Positions 17,461-26,787 of a DNA stretch of 64,000 nucleotides are shown in pieces. Position 1 is the first letter of the stretch, and each line of letters starts with the position of its first letter. The DNA comes from RGIG1918 sp964570895 (GTDB lineage Bacteria > Cyanobacteriota > Vampirovibrionia > Gastranaerophilales > Gastranaerophilaceae). Under the pieces are notes generated by a model, which saw nothing but the letters and a program-made list of their open reading frames with translations, was not told where the DNA came from and did not search any database. The DNA is taken from NCBI GenBank assembly GCA_964570895.1, contig CAZMZD010000002.1:248001-312000 (forward strand). The letters are read 5' to 3'. The position numbers and the translations under genes are program-made.

Positions 17461-18550
17461 AAGCTTCTTGCGGGATTAAAACCTCGTAACCATTTTGTTT
17501 TAAGAATTTTTCCCTTTTTGCTTCTTCTAGGTCTTCTTCCACCATTTCAGAAATTAAAGCGGTCAAATCATATTTTGGTTCCCAGCCGAGTTTTTCTCTT
17601 GCTTTTGAGCTATCGCCTAAAAGAAGGTCAACTTCTGTTGGTCTAAAATATTTTGGGTCAACTTCAATTACTACGCGGCCTGTTTCTTTGTCATATGCCT
17701 TTTCGTTAACCCCTTCGCCCTTAAATTCAATTTCCATACCGGCTTTTGCGAACGCTTGAAGGCAGAAATCTCTGATTGTTGTTGTGACACCTGTTGCAAG
17801 AACAAAGTCTTCAGGTTTATCTTGTTGTAGAATTCTCCACATACCTTCAACGTAATCTTTTGCGTGCCCCCAATCTCTCTTGGAAGATAGATTGCCAAGG
17901 TATAATTTTTCTTCAAGCCCTAATTTAATTCTTGCTGCTGCGCGGGTGATTTTTCTTGTAACGAAAGTTTCGCCCCTTCTTGGCGATTCGTGGTTGAACA
18001 AAATGCCGTTTGAAGCAAAAATGTTATAGCCTTCTCTGTAGTTTACGCAAATCCAATACGCATATAATTTTGCTGCAGCGTATGGAGAACGTGGGTAAAA
18101 CGGAGTTGTTTCTCTTTGTGGTGTTTCTTGAACAAGCCCAAAGAGTTCAGAAGTTGAAGCTTGATAAAATTTAGTTTTCTTTTCTAAGCCTAAAATTCTA
18201 ATTGCTTCAAGAAGTCTTAAAGTTCCAAGCCCGTCTGCATTTGCAGTGTATTCAGGGCAATCAAATGAAACTTTAACATGTGATTGCGCTGCAAGGTTAT
18301 AAATTTCATCAGGCTGAATTTCTTGAATTAATCTGATTAAATTTGTTGAGTCTGTTAAATCGCCGTAATGAAGCTTAAGGCGCGCATCTTTGTTGTGGAT
18401 ATCTTGATAAAGGTGGTCAATTCTTGAAGTGTTAAAAGAACTTGATCTTCTTTTCATACCGTGAACCATATAACCTTTTTCAAGCAATAGTTCCGCAAGG
18501 TAACTTCCGTCTTGGCCTGTAATCCCTGTTATAAGTGCAACTTTTCCCAT
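17459..18550 (-). CDS. gmd: GDP-mannose 4,6-dehydratase
   Basis: Converts GDP-D-mannose to GDP-4-keto-6-deoxymannose, the first step to GDP-fucose, rhamnose or perosamine used in surface glycans. The 363-residue extended SDR protein has NADP-binding GITGQDGSYL at residues 7-16, the Thr/Ser-containing QASTSELFG, and the catalytic YAAAK. An open frame runs upstream to 18595, but GGAG seven bases before the ATG at 18550 and the family N-terminus (MGKVALITG) fix the start. No second pathway gene is adjacent, so the final sugar cannot be named. Confidence 0.94.
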   Translation of the reverse strand: MGKVALITGITGQDGSYLAELLLEKGYMVHGMKRRSSSFNTSRIDHLYQDIHNKDARLKLHYGDLTDSTNLIRLIQEIQPDEIYNLAAQSHVKVSFDCPEYTANADGLGTLRLLEAIRILGLEKKTKFYQASTSELFGLVQETPQRETTPFYPRSPYAAAKLYAYWICVNYREGYNIFASNGILFNHESPRRGETFVTRKITRAAARIKLGLEEKLYLGNLSSKRDWGHAKDYVEGMWRILQQDKPEDFVLATGVTTTIRDFCLQAFAKAGMEIEFKGEGVNEKAYDKETGRVVIEVDPKYFRPTEVDLLLGDSSKAREKLGWEPKYDLTALISEMVEEDLEEAKREKFLKQNGYEVLIPQEA

Positions 18551-18654
18551 AAAATTCTCCATTTTTTTTATTTTATTGTATAATAAACATAGCACAGGGG
18601 CAAATTTTTTAATTTACATGTTTTGTAGTTGCATAATTAGGTAGGGTTAAGCAT

Positions 18655-19098
18655 ATGATTAATAAAATTCAAACATCAAACGTATCTTTTGCAAAAGCTA
18701 AGGCACACGAAAAAAACAAGCCAATGCGTGAAGATAAAAGAATTTTGAGTAATATTGATAAATATGTTAGAAATTCTGCCGATATGAACGATACAATCAC
18801 TGTTCCAAGAACAATATTTAAAGGCTATTTAGGCGTTATGACAGGAACTACTTTAATGACGCTTGGCGGGCTTGTTAAAAATCCAAAAAATGCCTTTGGA
18901 AGAATTTTGAAAATTGCGGCAGCTCTTGTTTCGCTTTATGGTACTTTTGCTTTTGTTAGACCTTTCTTGATTAAAGATAAAAAAGAAGAAGCAAAGCCTG
19001 AAGGCACTGACACAAAAGAAAAAGCACCTAAAGCACCTGAAAAAGTTTATAAACTTGTTGAAGTAGAAAAAGAAGCCGATAAAAACAAAGAAGCGTAA
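18655..19098 (+). CDS. Small membrane protein with SF-x-K leader, unknown
   Basis: A 147-residue protein. The polar leader begins MINKIQTSNVSFAKAK, a variant of the [ST]F-x-[GK] leader. Two hydrophobic stretches follow near residues 62-80 (YLGVMTGTTLMTLGGLV) and 88-107 (ILKIAAALVSLYGTFAFV). The Lys/Glu/Pro-rich tail (KAPKAPEKVYKLVEVEKE) is likely disordered. No family is recognised. It lies 52 bases before the AsmA-like gene and may be co-expressed with it. Confidence 0.62.
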   Translation: MINKIQTSNVSFAKAKAHEKNKPMREDKRILSNIDKYVRNSADMNDTITVPRTIFKGYLGVMTGTTLMTLGGLVKNPKNAFGRILKIAAALVSLYGTFAFVRPFLIKDKKEEAKPEGTDTKEKAPKAPEKVYKLVEVEKEADKNKEA

Positions 19099-19150
19099 TT
19101 TCTCGAATATTTTTTCGTGCTAAAATACTCTTGATGGCAAAGGAGAGTAT

Positions 19151-22100
19151 ATGAGAAATATTTTGAGATATTTTGGTTATGGTGTTTTAGGTTTGCTTGG
19201 CGCGCTATATTTAGCATTTTTGTTTGTTTTGCCAAATGTTATACATCTAGAAAATTATACGCAACTTGCAAATGATTTTCTAAAGCAAAATTATGGCGTG
19301 ACTTTTTCTTGGAAAAATCCAAAAATCACGACAAATCCTTTATTATCGCTTGGTGTGAAGGCAGATGATATTAAAGTTTTTATGCCGGATAATTCTCTTA
19401 TATTCTCATCAGACTCTATCAAAGCACGTGTTGCCCTTCCTTCTGTTTTGGCGCTCACCGTGAAGGTTTCTTGTGTTGAGCTTGATAAACCTTTTGTAAA
19501 TATTGAATCAAATATTGAAAAAGGGCAAAAACAATATAAAATCGTGAGGTTGGTTGAAGAAATTTACAATAATAATACAAAATTCCTTCAAGAAGGTGTG
19601 CAAAATAGCTCAGATGAAAACAAATTTTCTTTTATAAAAATAAAAATTCCAAATGCAAAATTAAATAACTACACACTTCAAGTAAAAGATACAAAAACAG
19701 GCGAAAAACTTGCTCTTGCAGGCGAAGAGCTTACCGCAGGATATTTTAACGGTAAATCTGCCAAAGCAAAAACCGTTGCTGAATTAAAATTAAACGATAA
19801 AAAAATGGTTGATTTTGATTTGAATATAAATTCCGACCTTCCTGCGCCGGCTAAAAAAGATAAAGAAGACGACAAGCTTTATATGCTTCAAATCCCATAT
19901 TATGACGCAATTGGAATGTATAAAAATTATAATGTCAAAGCGCGTGTCACATCAAAACTTAAAACTAGAAATTCCCGCCGTGGTTTTATCTCTCGCGGAT
20001 ATTTGAATGTTGATGATTTTGAATATAATCTTGCTTCATATACTCTTCCAAAAAGCTATTTTCACACTGAATTTTTGGGCAAAAAATTGAAGTTTAATTC
20101 TAATCTTTATCTATCGAAAAAAGATAGGGCGGAAATCTTGGCATTTGTTAGATACGGAAGATTTAAGGGGATAAATTTAACTGTTAAAACGGATAAAATT
20201 CAAATTTCAGATTTAATTAAACTTGCGCATTCCGCGCTTAAGGCTTCGAAAATCAAAAGCAACCTCGATACTTTAAGCACGGCCGGTTACATTCAATCTG
20301 ATTTTAATTTGAAGGCAAGCAAAAGGAAGGTAAAGTCGCAAGGGTATTTCAAAATCCACGACGGTTGGGCGAAGTTTAAATCATCCCCGCTTAAAATTGC
20401 GGATTTAACTTCAGATATTTTATTCAATGGAGATGAAGTTAAAATTGCAAATACAAATATTTTGATAAATGACACTAAATTTAATATTAAAGGGACAATT
20501 GATTCCAAAACAAACACAGACCTTGCTTTTGACCTGCAAAATTTACCGCTAAGCAAATTGTTTGTGGCGCTTGCAGAGCCTGTAATCAGGAAGAATTACA
20601 ACGTGAAAACAGGCTCTCTATATCTAAAAGGAACAGCTGTTGGTAAATTTAAAAACTTAAACACAAACATTAATCTTGATGTTAAAAATTTAAATATTGC
20701 AGACAAATTAAACAATTTAGAAGTGAAAAATTCTAACTTTGAAACAAAATTTGAACAAATTGGCGATAAATTCACGGGCACGCTTTCAAATTCTGATTTT
20801 CAAGTTCTTTTGAAAAATTTTAACTCCTCGCTTTTAATGCAAAAACTGAACATTGTGTTTGATAAAGATAAAATTCAAGTTGAGCCAACTCGCTTAAACT
20901 TCAATAAAGACTCTAAAATTAAATTTGAAGGAAATATTTTAAACTATGCTAAAAAACCGTTGTATAATTTCACATCGGAAGGTTTAATTTCAACAAGCGA
21001 TATTCAAACTTTTTTGGGCGAAGGGAGCGCTGTTTTCTTTGATAAAAAAGGAAGATTGCCACTTTTAGCTTCATTTAAGGGGGATGGCAAAAAACAAACA
21101 CTCGAAGGTACGATTTTTGCAAACCATGCGAATTATATAACCCCTGTTGATATATCGGCACTTAAAGGAAACGAAACAGAGCTGAAGATCGTTGCAGATT
21201 TTAAAGGAAATAGAATAAAAATTAAAGACACCGGAATTTCAATCATAGAGCGCATTCCGTCAGAAAAAGATGACGACAAATACGATATTATAAGAACTCC
21301 TGTTGTGAAAGTTTCAGGAACCCTTGCGGGCGACGATATCAACTTACTTCAAATTGCCTTGCCAAGCAAACTCACAGGGTCGCTCACTGCTTTTAAAAAC
21401 TCTAAATTTGATGTCGCAGGCAAACTTTTGGTTACAGGTAAGATGGCGAACCCTCATTTTAGAGGCGGTTTTGATGTCACTAATCTTGACATTCCTGAAC
21501 TCAGAACAAAACTCAACAGCCTTAACTTGGCTTTTCTTGGCACAAAACTCGATGTGGCGCTTAAAACCCTTGATTTAGATAATTCTAAAATCAATATGTC
21601 GCTCCATATGCCTGTACTTCCGCAAAACGGAAATATCGTTATTGAAAACTTTAATCTTGACTCTAGGTTTATTGATGTTGATAAAGTTTTAAAAATTTTA
21701 GATGATTTTACAAAAATAACCACTCCAAAAAGCACAAAAGTTGCAAAAAATGCAAATTCACAAAATGCGCAAGCGCAAAACATTCCGCTTGTTTTGCAAA
21801 AGGGCAAAATGCTTATTTGGAACTTGAAATCAGGCGATATTCATATCCGAGCAATCCGCTCAAAGCTTGCGCTTAAGAAAAACATTTTATATGTAAATAA
21901 CCTTATTGCACGTGCGTTTAAAGGCAGAATTCATGGGGATATTACGGTTAACCTGATAACTTCAAAGCTCGGAATTAAGCTTGCGGGTTCCGGTTTAGAT
22001 ATTGAAAAGGCGCTTTACGACGCAGTAAAAATAAAAGATGCAATTTCAGGAAAACTTGATTTTGATACAGATATTACACTTGCTGGCGCAACTTATGAAG

Positions 22101-22810
22101 AACAAGTTAAATCGCTTGCGGGTGATGTTAATTTTACGGTGCACAAAGGGCAATTCGGGCCTTTTGGAAGGCTTGAAAATTTAATTCTTGCGGAAAATAT
22201 CAGAAATTCTGAATTTTTCCAAACAGCGCTTGGCGCGGCGATAAATTCACTTGCCACTCTTGACACTTCGCACTTTGAAAAATTGGTCGGCACGGTCAAT
22301 TTAAAAGACGGCATAGCAAACCTCGCAGCGATTGATTCTGCTGGAAACACTGTTTCGTTTAATATTTTTGGCAATGTGGATATCTTAGCAAACACCGCTG
22401 ATATTAGGTTTAGAGGGCGCCTTGCTTCAATGGTGTCAGATGCGCTTGGCCCAATTGCCGCAGTTAATCCTATAAACCTTATCAAAAACACCCCCGGGCT
22501 CAATATCGCAATGCAAAAGGCTTTCTTCTTGTTCTGTGAAGAAGTGTCACAAGAAGAAATGGACAAAATTCCTGATTTTGCCTCTGACGCCAAAGATTAT
22601 AATGCAACGAAATTTCAAATCATCTTAAGAGGTGACCTTGCAAAGCCATTGACCCTTATAAAATCCTTTAAATGGCTTGCTCTAGCGACAGAAATTGGGC
22701 AAGCACAAGAGTTTGCCTCCCTTTTGATTGATGAAGAAAACGATACTCCTGCTGAAATCAGGGCAAAGAAAAAAGCTTTAAAGGAAAAAGAAGAAAATAG
22801 CAAAAAATAA
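19151..22810 (+). CDS. AsmA-like outer-envelope assembly protein
   Basis: A 1219-residue protein of the AsmA/YhdP/TamB superfamily, thought to bridge inner and outer membranes in Gram-negatives and to move or balance lipids. Residues 5-30 (YFGYGVLGLLGALYLAFLFVL) are an N-terminal membrane anchor. The long beta-rich body alternates NLDIPEL-type strands. The C-terminal region (KLGIKLAGSGLDIEKALYDA to FGRLENLILAENI) matches the AsmA C-terminal pattern. AAAGGAGAG precedes the ATG. The tail is Lys/Glu-rich. Its size is within the range of long family members, and it supports a diderm envelope. Confidence 0.82.
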   Translation: MRNILRYFGYGVLGLLGALYLAFLFVLPNVIHLENYTQLANDFLKQNYGVTFSWKNPKITTNPLLSLGVKADDIKVFMPDNSLIFSSDSIKARVALPSVLALTVKVSCVELDKPFVNIESNIEKGQKQYKIVRLVEEIYNNNTKFLQEGVQNSSDENKFSFIKIKIPNAKLNNYTLQVKDTKTGEKLALAGEELTAGYFNGKSAKAKTVAELKLNDKKMVDFDLNINSDLPAPAKKDKEDDKLYMLQIPYYDAIGMYKNYNVKARVTSKLKTRNSRRGFISRGYLNVDDFEYNLASYTLPKSYFHTEFLGKKLKFNSNLYLSKKDRAEILAFVRYGRFKGINLTVKTDKIQISDLIKLAHSALKASKIKSNLDTLSTAGYIQSDFNLKASKRKVKSQGYFKIHDGWAKFKSSPLKIADLTSDILFNGDEVKIANTNILINDTKFNIKGTIDSKTNTDLAFDLQNLPLSKLFVALAEPVIRKNYNVKTGSLYLKGTAVGKFKNLNTNINLDVKNLNIADKLNNLEVKNSNFETKFEQIGDKFTGTLSNSDFQVLLKNFNSSLLMQKLNIVFDKDKIQVEPTRLNFNKDSKIKFEGNILNYAKKPLYNFTSEGLISTSDIQTFLGEGSAVFFDKKGRLPLLASFKGDGKKQTLEGTIFANHANYITPVDISALKGNETELKIVADFKGNRIKIKDTGISIIERIPSEKDDDKYDIIRTPVVKVSGTLAGDDINLLQIALPSKLTGSLTAFKNSKFDVAGKLLVTGKMANPHFRGGFDVTNLDIPELRTKLNSLNLAFLGTKLDVALKTLDLDNSKINMSLHMPVLPQNGNIVIENFNLDSRFIDVDKVLKILDDFTKITTPKSTKVAKNANSQNAQAQNIPLVLQKGKMLIWNLKSGDIHIRAIRSKLALKKNILYVNNLIARAFKGRIHGDITVNLITSKLGIKLAGSGLDIEKALYDAVKIKDAISGKLDFDTDITLAGATYEEQVKSLAGDVNFTVHKGQFGPFGRLENLILAENIRNSEFFQTALGAAINSLATLDTSHFEKLVGTVNLKDGIANLAAIDSAGNTVSFNIFGNVDILANTADIRFRGRLASMVSDALGPIAAVNPINLIKNTPGLNIAMQKAFFLFCEEVSQEEMDKIPDFASDAKDYNATKFQIILRGDLAKPLTLIKSFKWLALATEIGQAQEFASLLIDEENDTPAEIRAKKKALKEKEENSKK

Positions 22811-22850
22811 TCTTTACGCGATTTAAACTCATATAATATGGGTTTAAATT

Positions 22851-24158
22851 ATGAAGATTGCGAAAATACAAAATAGTTTTAAAATTAATAATCAAACAAA
22901 ACCTTGCGCTAAACAGGTTCTTAAGCACGAAGCGCCTGCAAGCAAGGTTTCGTTTTGCGGAAATTTAGACAGTTCATTTTATGTGACAGGTATTGCGAAA
23001 CCATTTTTTATGGCGATTGTTTCAAAAATTGAGCCTGATAAAGAAATTGCTAAAGATTATTATGCACTTGCGCACACATTTGAAGGCTATTCTCCTGAAC
23101 GTGCTTTGGCGCTAATGAATATTTATGGTGCGCATAAAAACTCGAACGAAGAAATATTACACTCGTCAAAAGAATATCAAGCGGCTGATGATAAAAAGAA
23201 GGCAGAATATGATAAAGAATCTGCAAGATGTGCGCTTATGCTTGCTTCTCGCACTATGGATTTATGCTCTAAGTGCGGATTTTTGCGAGTTGATACTTCG
23301 ATTTTGCCTGTTGCAATGAATGTTTCAAAGGCTAGTTTGAAATATCCTGATATGCCATTTGAGCTTTTTTCGCTGATGTGCCGCGATTTTGATGGCACTT
23401 TCAACCCGCAAATAGCGGCCGGAATTTTTGCGCTCGCAGATAAAATTGAAACTGAAAACCCTCTTATGCTAGGCGCTCTTGTTGAAGATTATTGCATGAC
23501 CCCCCAAAACACACTTGACACAAAAGCGCTCGATATTGTGGCAGATATATACAACACTTGGGGCGAGAAAAATGCGCATGAATTTATTGATTTGGCGCTA
23601 GACCTGAAAAAAGATAAAATGGACCAAAACCTTGCAAAAATCACGATTGATATGCTTGAATATTTTGATGATTGCGATTGCGATATAGAACAATTCGAAG
23701 AAGAAGCAGAGGCTGATGAGGACGATTTTGACGAAGAAAATTGGCATATAGATTTTCAATCCGGCGATGAATTTTGGAAAAACCTATTTGGCGACGATAT
23801 GTGGCACACGCGCTATCAAGCAGGCAGTTTTGAAGAAGAATTTGAAGGCGCACCAAGGCTTTTTGACGACTTCTGTGACCATGAAGAAATTGAAAATGAT
23901 GATATGGATTTTGATGGATATCCAAAAGACGATGAATTTTCAGACGATGACGAAGAAATGGATTATGACAACATAAAGCTTAATGATGATTATGTTGCAG
24001 CTGCGCGAAATTCTATTCAAAAAATGATAAACTTAACGCGCGATAAGCGCACGGGCGAAGCAGATTTAGCAAAGTTTGAGGAAATATTTAACCAAATCAA
24101 AGAAGATTCCGGCGCCGACTTTAATGAATTTCTAAGGATTATGAGAGAAGAGTATTAA
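22851..24158 (+). CDS. Acidic unknown protein with SFCG leader
   Basis: A 435-residue protein not recognised as a known family. The N-terminus (MKIAKIQNSF, then ASKVSFCGNLD at 31-40) carries the lineage leader, here with Cys in place of Lys. Residues ~50-270 are helical. Residues ~270-390 are extremely acidic (EEEAEADEDDFDEEN, DDDEEMDYDN), suggesting a disordered, cation-binding or DNA-mimic-like segment; a helical tail ends the protein. TATAAT at 22832-22837 lies 13 bases before the ATG. It is the last host gene before the island. Confidence 0.68.
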   Translation: MKIAKIQNSFKINNQTKPCAKQVLKHEAPASKVSFCGNLDSSFYVTGIAKPFFMAIVSKIEPDKEIAKDYYALAHTFEGYSPERALALMNIYGAHKNSNEEILHSSKEYQAADDKKKAEYDKESARCALMLASRTMDLCSKCGFLRVDTSILPVAMNVSKASLKYPDMPFELFSLMCRDFDGTFNPQIAAGIFALADKIETENPLMLGALVEDYCMTPQNTLDTKALDIVADIYNTWGEKNAHEFIDLALDLKKDKMDQNLAKITIDMLEYFDDCDCDIEQFEEEAEADEDDFDEENWHIDFQSGDEFWKNLFGDDMWHTRYQAGSFEEEFEGAPRLFDDFCDHEEIENDDMDFDGYPKDDEFSDDDEEMDYDNIKLNDDYVAAARNSIQKMINLTRDKRTGEADLAKFEEIFNQIKEDSGADFNEFLRIMREEY

Positions 24159-24210
24159 TTTAGCGCTTCTGCTTATTTTTAAAGTTTAATGTAAACATAA
24201 ATTATGTACT

Positions 24211-24236
24211 AAAAAAGGAGCTTTAATAGCTCCTTG
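24211..24236 (-). terminator. Stranded terminator of tRNA-Glu
   Basis: Read on the minus strand, AAGGAGCT, loop ATTAA, AGCTCCTT, then a T-run (A-run 24211-24216 on the plus strand). The 8-bp perfect stem is at 24215-24222 and 24228-24235. It would directly follow tRNA-Glu if the island were removed, and is now separated from it by 6.1 kb. Confidence 0.7.
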
Positions 24237-24240
24237 TGAT

Positions 24241-24252
24241 AAATGGTACCCC
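24241..24252. repeat. Left attachment-site core of the island
   Basis: AAATGGTACCCC, identical to 30390-30401. To its left is host sequence with the stranded tRNA terminator; to its right the island begins. Confidence 0.85.
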
Positions 24253-24323
24253 AAATAAAAAACAATTCGAAACAAATTGTTAGCGAATTGTATAAATTTT
24301 ATGAACTAAGAAAAGTAAAATAG
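24252..24323 (+). other. Displaced alternative 3' end of the recombinase gene
   Basis: From the shared core (ATG GTA CCC) the frame used by the recombinase stays open here for 23 codons, starting QIKNNSKQ and ending YELRKVK before TAG 24321-24323. In the excised circle this stretch would directly continue the recombinase gene and replace the tRNA-derived tail it has now. It is not translated as a separate protein in the integrated state. The reading is direct; its use is inference. Confidence 0.6.
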
Positions 24324-24334
24324 AGGTTTTAATC

Positions 24335-24751
24335 GTGGTAAGTGAAAAAAGTCTTAAGAATTTAAAATCCAACTCCGATAGAACCCCGAAAGAAAGAGAG
24401 GAACTTGCAAGAAAAGCAGGCATTAAATCAGGTATTGCACGAAAAGAAAAGGCGAATTTTAAAAGAACACTTGAGAAAATACTTGAAAGCAGGGCAACCG
24501 ACTCTCTAATAACTGTTTTAAGTAATTCAGGCATTAAAACAGCAAAAAATCAGACGATATTAGAGAGTTTAATCCAACTTGCAACAATTAAAGCTATTGC
24601 AGAAAATACAACATTATCTCAACTCGTCAGATTTCTAGAATTTGCAAAAGATACGCTTGAAGAAAAGAATGAGGCAACTAATACACAAACCCCTATAATT
24701 ATAAGTCAAGAAACAATAGATAGTGTTGCGGAAAAATTGAAAGAACTATAA
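24335..24751 (+). CDS. Unknown island protein with ARKAGIKSG motif
   Basis: A 138-residue basic, helical protein with a GTG start preceded by TAGAGG. The N-terminal pattern NSDRTPKEREELARKAGIKS with following ARKEK resembles short phage and integrative-element proteins, some annotated as small-terminase-like DNA binders; no firm family is claimed. The C-terminus is Glu/Thr-rich. It is the first gene inside the left attachment site, so in the excised circle it lies directly downstream of the recombinase and could be co-expressed then. Confidence 0.62.
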   Translation: MVSEKSLKNLKSNSDRTPKEREELARKAGIKSGIARKEKANFKRTLEKILESRATDSLITVLSNSGIKTAKNQTILESLIQLATIKAIAENTTLSQLVRFLEFAKDTLEEKNEATNTQTPIIISQETIDSVAEKLKEL

Positions 24752-24810
24752 TAAAAGCTGTTTTTATAGTAAAATTAATATAATAAGTGGAATTTGTTTG
24801 AGGTTAGAAA

Positions 24811-26787
24811 ATGGCGTTTGGAAATATTAAAAAGGAAGAATTATTTAACATCATCAAAGATTTAACAGAGGAAGACATTATAAAAGCTTGTAATTATATA
24901 AAATCCAACGGTCTTCCTAATCATAGACAGGCTGCAACTGCTTTTATTTTGTTTAATGGTAAGCAATATCCTCTTAAATATACATTGGAAATAGCAAACA
25001 ATATTGTAAAAAACAATCCAATTCAATTTGGACCTCAAAACGATATTAATCCTGATACATGGACTAGTTTTGATGCATTAAAAGAATTATTTTCAAATCC
25101 GATAAATTTTAAAATAGTAACTCCATATAGTAGCGAAGGTCAAAAAATAATTGAGAGTTACAGAGAAAATCTTCTTGAATATGCGATTGAGCTTGGACTA
25201 ACCATTAATGAAACACCAAAGGAATACATAGCATTAAAATTAGTAAATAACATTGCCGAAGTTCATAAAATAAAAAATGCTCGCTTTAGATTGATAGTAA
25301 AATATGATGATTTGTCAAAAGAATTAAAGAATTATGTAAAAAAGCTTCCAGAAACATACAAATGGACATTAGACGGCGAGATTTATATTAAAAATGAGCG
25401 ATACTTAGATAGAGCAAAAGAAATTTTAAAATATTTAGTTAATGTAGAGAATAATTTAGAATCAATTCATAATTCCGATGATGAAAGCTGGTTTCCAAAT
25501 AATCATAACTATAATCCGGGTTTATCAGTTGAAGATTGGATTGGTTTATTAAACGATAAAGAAATTTTTAATAAAGAAAGTTTAGAAGTTGTAAAAAGAA
25601 TGGATGATATTGGAGGAAGTGCAACATGCAAACAGTTATCTGGCAAATATGGTGAATTGTGGCAGTTTTATAATTCAGTATCAAGCACTTTAGCAAAAAG
25701 GATACAAAGAAAAACAAATTGTCCTGTGTTGCCCGATAATTTGAACGAAAATTCAAAATGGTGGCCAATTTTATATGTTGGAAAGCACAATACAAACAAA
25801 GATATTGCAGGTTCATATATTTGGAAATTAAGACCGGAATTGCAGGAGGCTATTAAAAATATTGATTTATCGCATATAAAATTATATGCAGTTGATAAAC
25901 AAGATATCATTATTGAAAAGGTTGAAAAATACTCCAAAACTGATTTTTTAAATGAAGTCTTTTTGAGCGAAAATGATTACGACACTTTGATTAATATGTT
26001 AGATATTAAAAAGAATATTATTCTGCAAGGTGCACCTGGAGTTGGAAAAACATATAGTGCAAAAAGACTTGCTTATTCTATTTTAGGTGCAAAAGACGAT
26101 TCAAGAGTTAAAATAGTGCAATTTCATCAAAGTTATGGCTATGAAGATTTTATTTTAGGATACCGTCCGACAAAAGACGGCTTTGAACTTAAACATGGAC
26201 CTTTTTATGATTTCTGCAAAGAGGCTGAAAAACACTCCGGTGATGAAAAATTCTTCTTTATAATCGATGAAATCAATAGAGGTAAATTAAGCAAAATTTT
26301 TGGTGAACTCTTAATGCTTATTGAACCTGATAAAAGAGGGGATAAGATTGAACTTTTATATGAAGCAGAGCCATTTTCAGTTCCTAAAAATGTTTACATT
26401 ATAGGCATGATGAATACAGCAGATAGAAGTATTGCGATGATTGATTATGCACTGCGTCGTCGTTTTGCTTTTTATGACTTTATGCCAGCTTTTGAAAGCA
26501 ACGGCTTTAAAGAATATCAAAACAACCTAAATAATAAAAAATTTAATAATTTAATTGATAAAATAATTGAATTAAATACAGTAATTAGCAATGATAATTG
26601 TTTAGGAAGTGGCTTTCAAATAGGACATAGTTATTTTGTTGAAAACGACAAAAATTTTAAGGCTACAGATGAATGGTTAAATTGTGTTGTTGAATATGAA
26701 ATATTGCCTTTATTAAAAGAATATTGGTTTGATGAACAGGCAAGCATTGAAAACTGGTCCAATATTTTAAGGACAGCAATTAAATAA
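24811..26787 (+). CDS. mcrB: McrB-type GTPase subunit of a modification-dependent restriction system
   Basis: A 658-residue AAA+ GTPase. The C-terminal motor has Walker A GAPGVGKT near residue 406, Walker B FFFIIDEINRG near 481, and the McrB-specific MNTADRS near 533 followed by ALRRRF. The N-terminal ~390 residues should recognise DNA. A part near 265-345 (GGSATCKQLSGKYG ... WWPILYVGK ... YIWKLRPEL) is a conserved module of long McrB proteins, distinct from the short E. coli McrB N-terminus. TATAAT at 24779-24784 and GAGG before the ATG give expression signals. Its stop overlaps the mcrC start (TAATG). Target modification is unknown. Confidence 0.92.
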   Translation: MAFGNIKKEELFNIIKDLTEEDIIKACNYIKSNGLPNHRQAATAFILFNGKQYPLKYTLEIANNIVKNNPIQFGPQNDINPDTWTSFDALKELFSNPINFKIVTPYSSEGQKIIESYRENLLEYAIELGLTINETPKEYIALKLVNNIAEVHKIKNARFRLIVKYDDLSKELKNYVKKLPETYKWTLDGEIYIKNERYLDRAKEILKYLVNVENNLESIHNSDDESWFPNNHNYNPGLSVEDWIGLLNDKEIFNKESLEVVKRMDDIGGSATCKQLSGKYGELWQFYNSVSSTLAKRIQRKTNCPVLPDNLNENSKWWPILYVGKHNTNKDIAGSYIWKLRPELQEAIKNIDLSHIKLYAVDKQDIIIEKVEKYSKTDFLNEVFLSENDYDTLINMLDIKKNIILQGAPGVGKTYSAKRLAYSILGAKDDSRVKIVQFHQSYGYEDFILGYRPTKDGFELKHGPFYDFCKEAEKHSGDEKFFFIIDEINRGKLSKIFGELLMLIEPDKRGDKIELLYEAEPFSVPKNVYIIGMMNTADRSIAMIDYALRRRFAFYDFMPAFESNGFKEYQNNLNNKKFNNLIDKIIELNTVISNDNCLGSGFQIGHSYFVENDKNFKATDEWLNCVVEYEILPLLKEYWFDEQASIENWSNILRTAIK

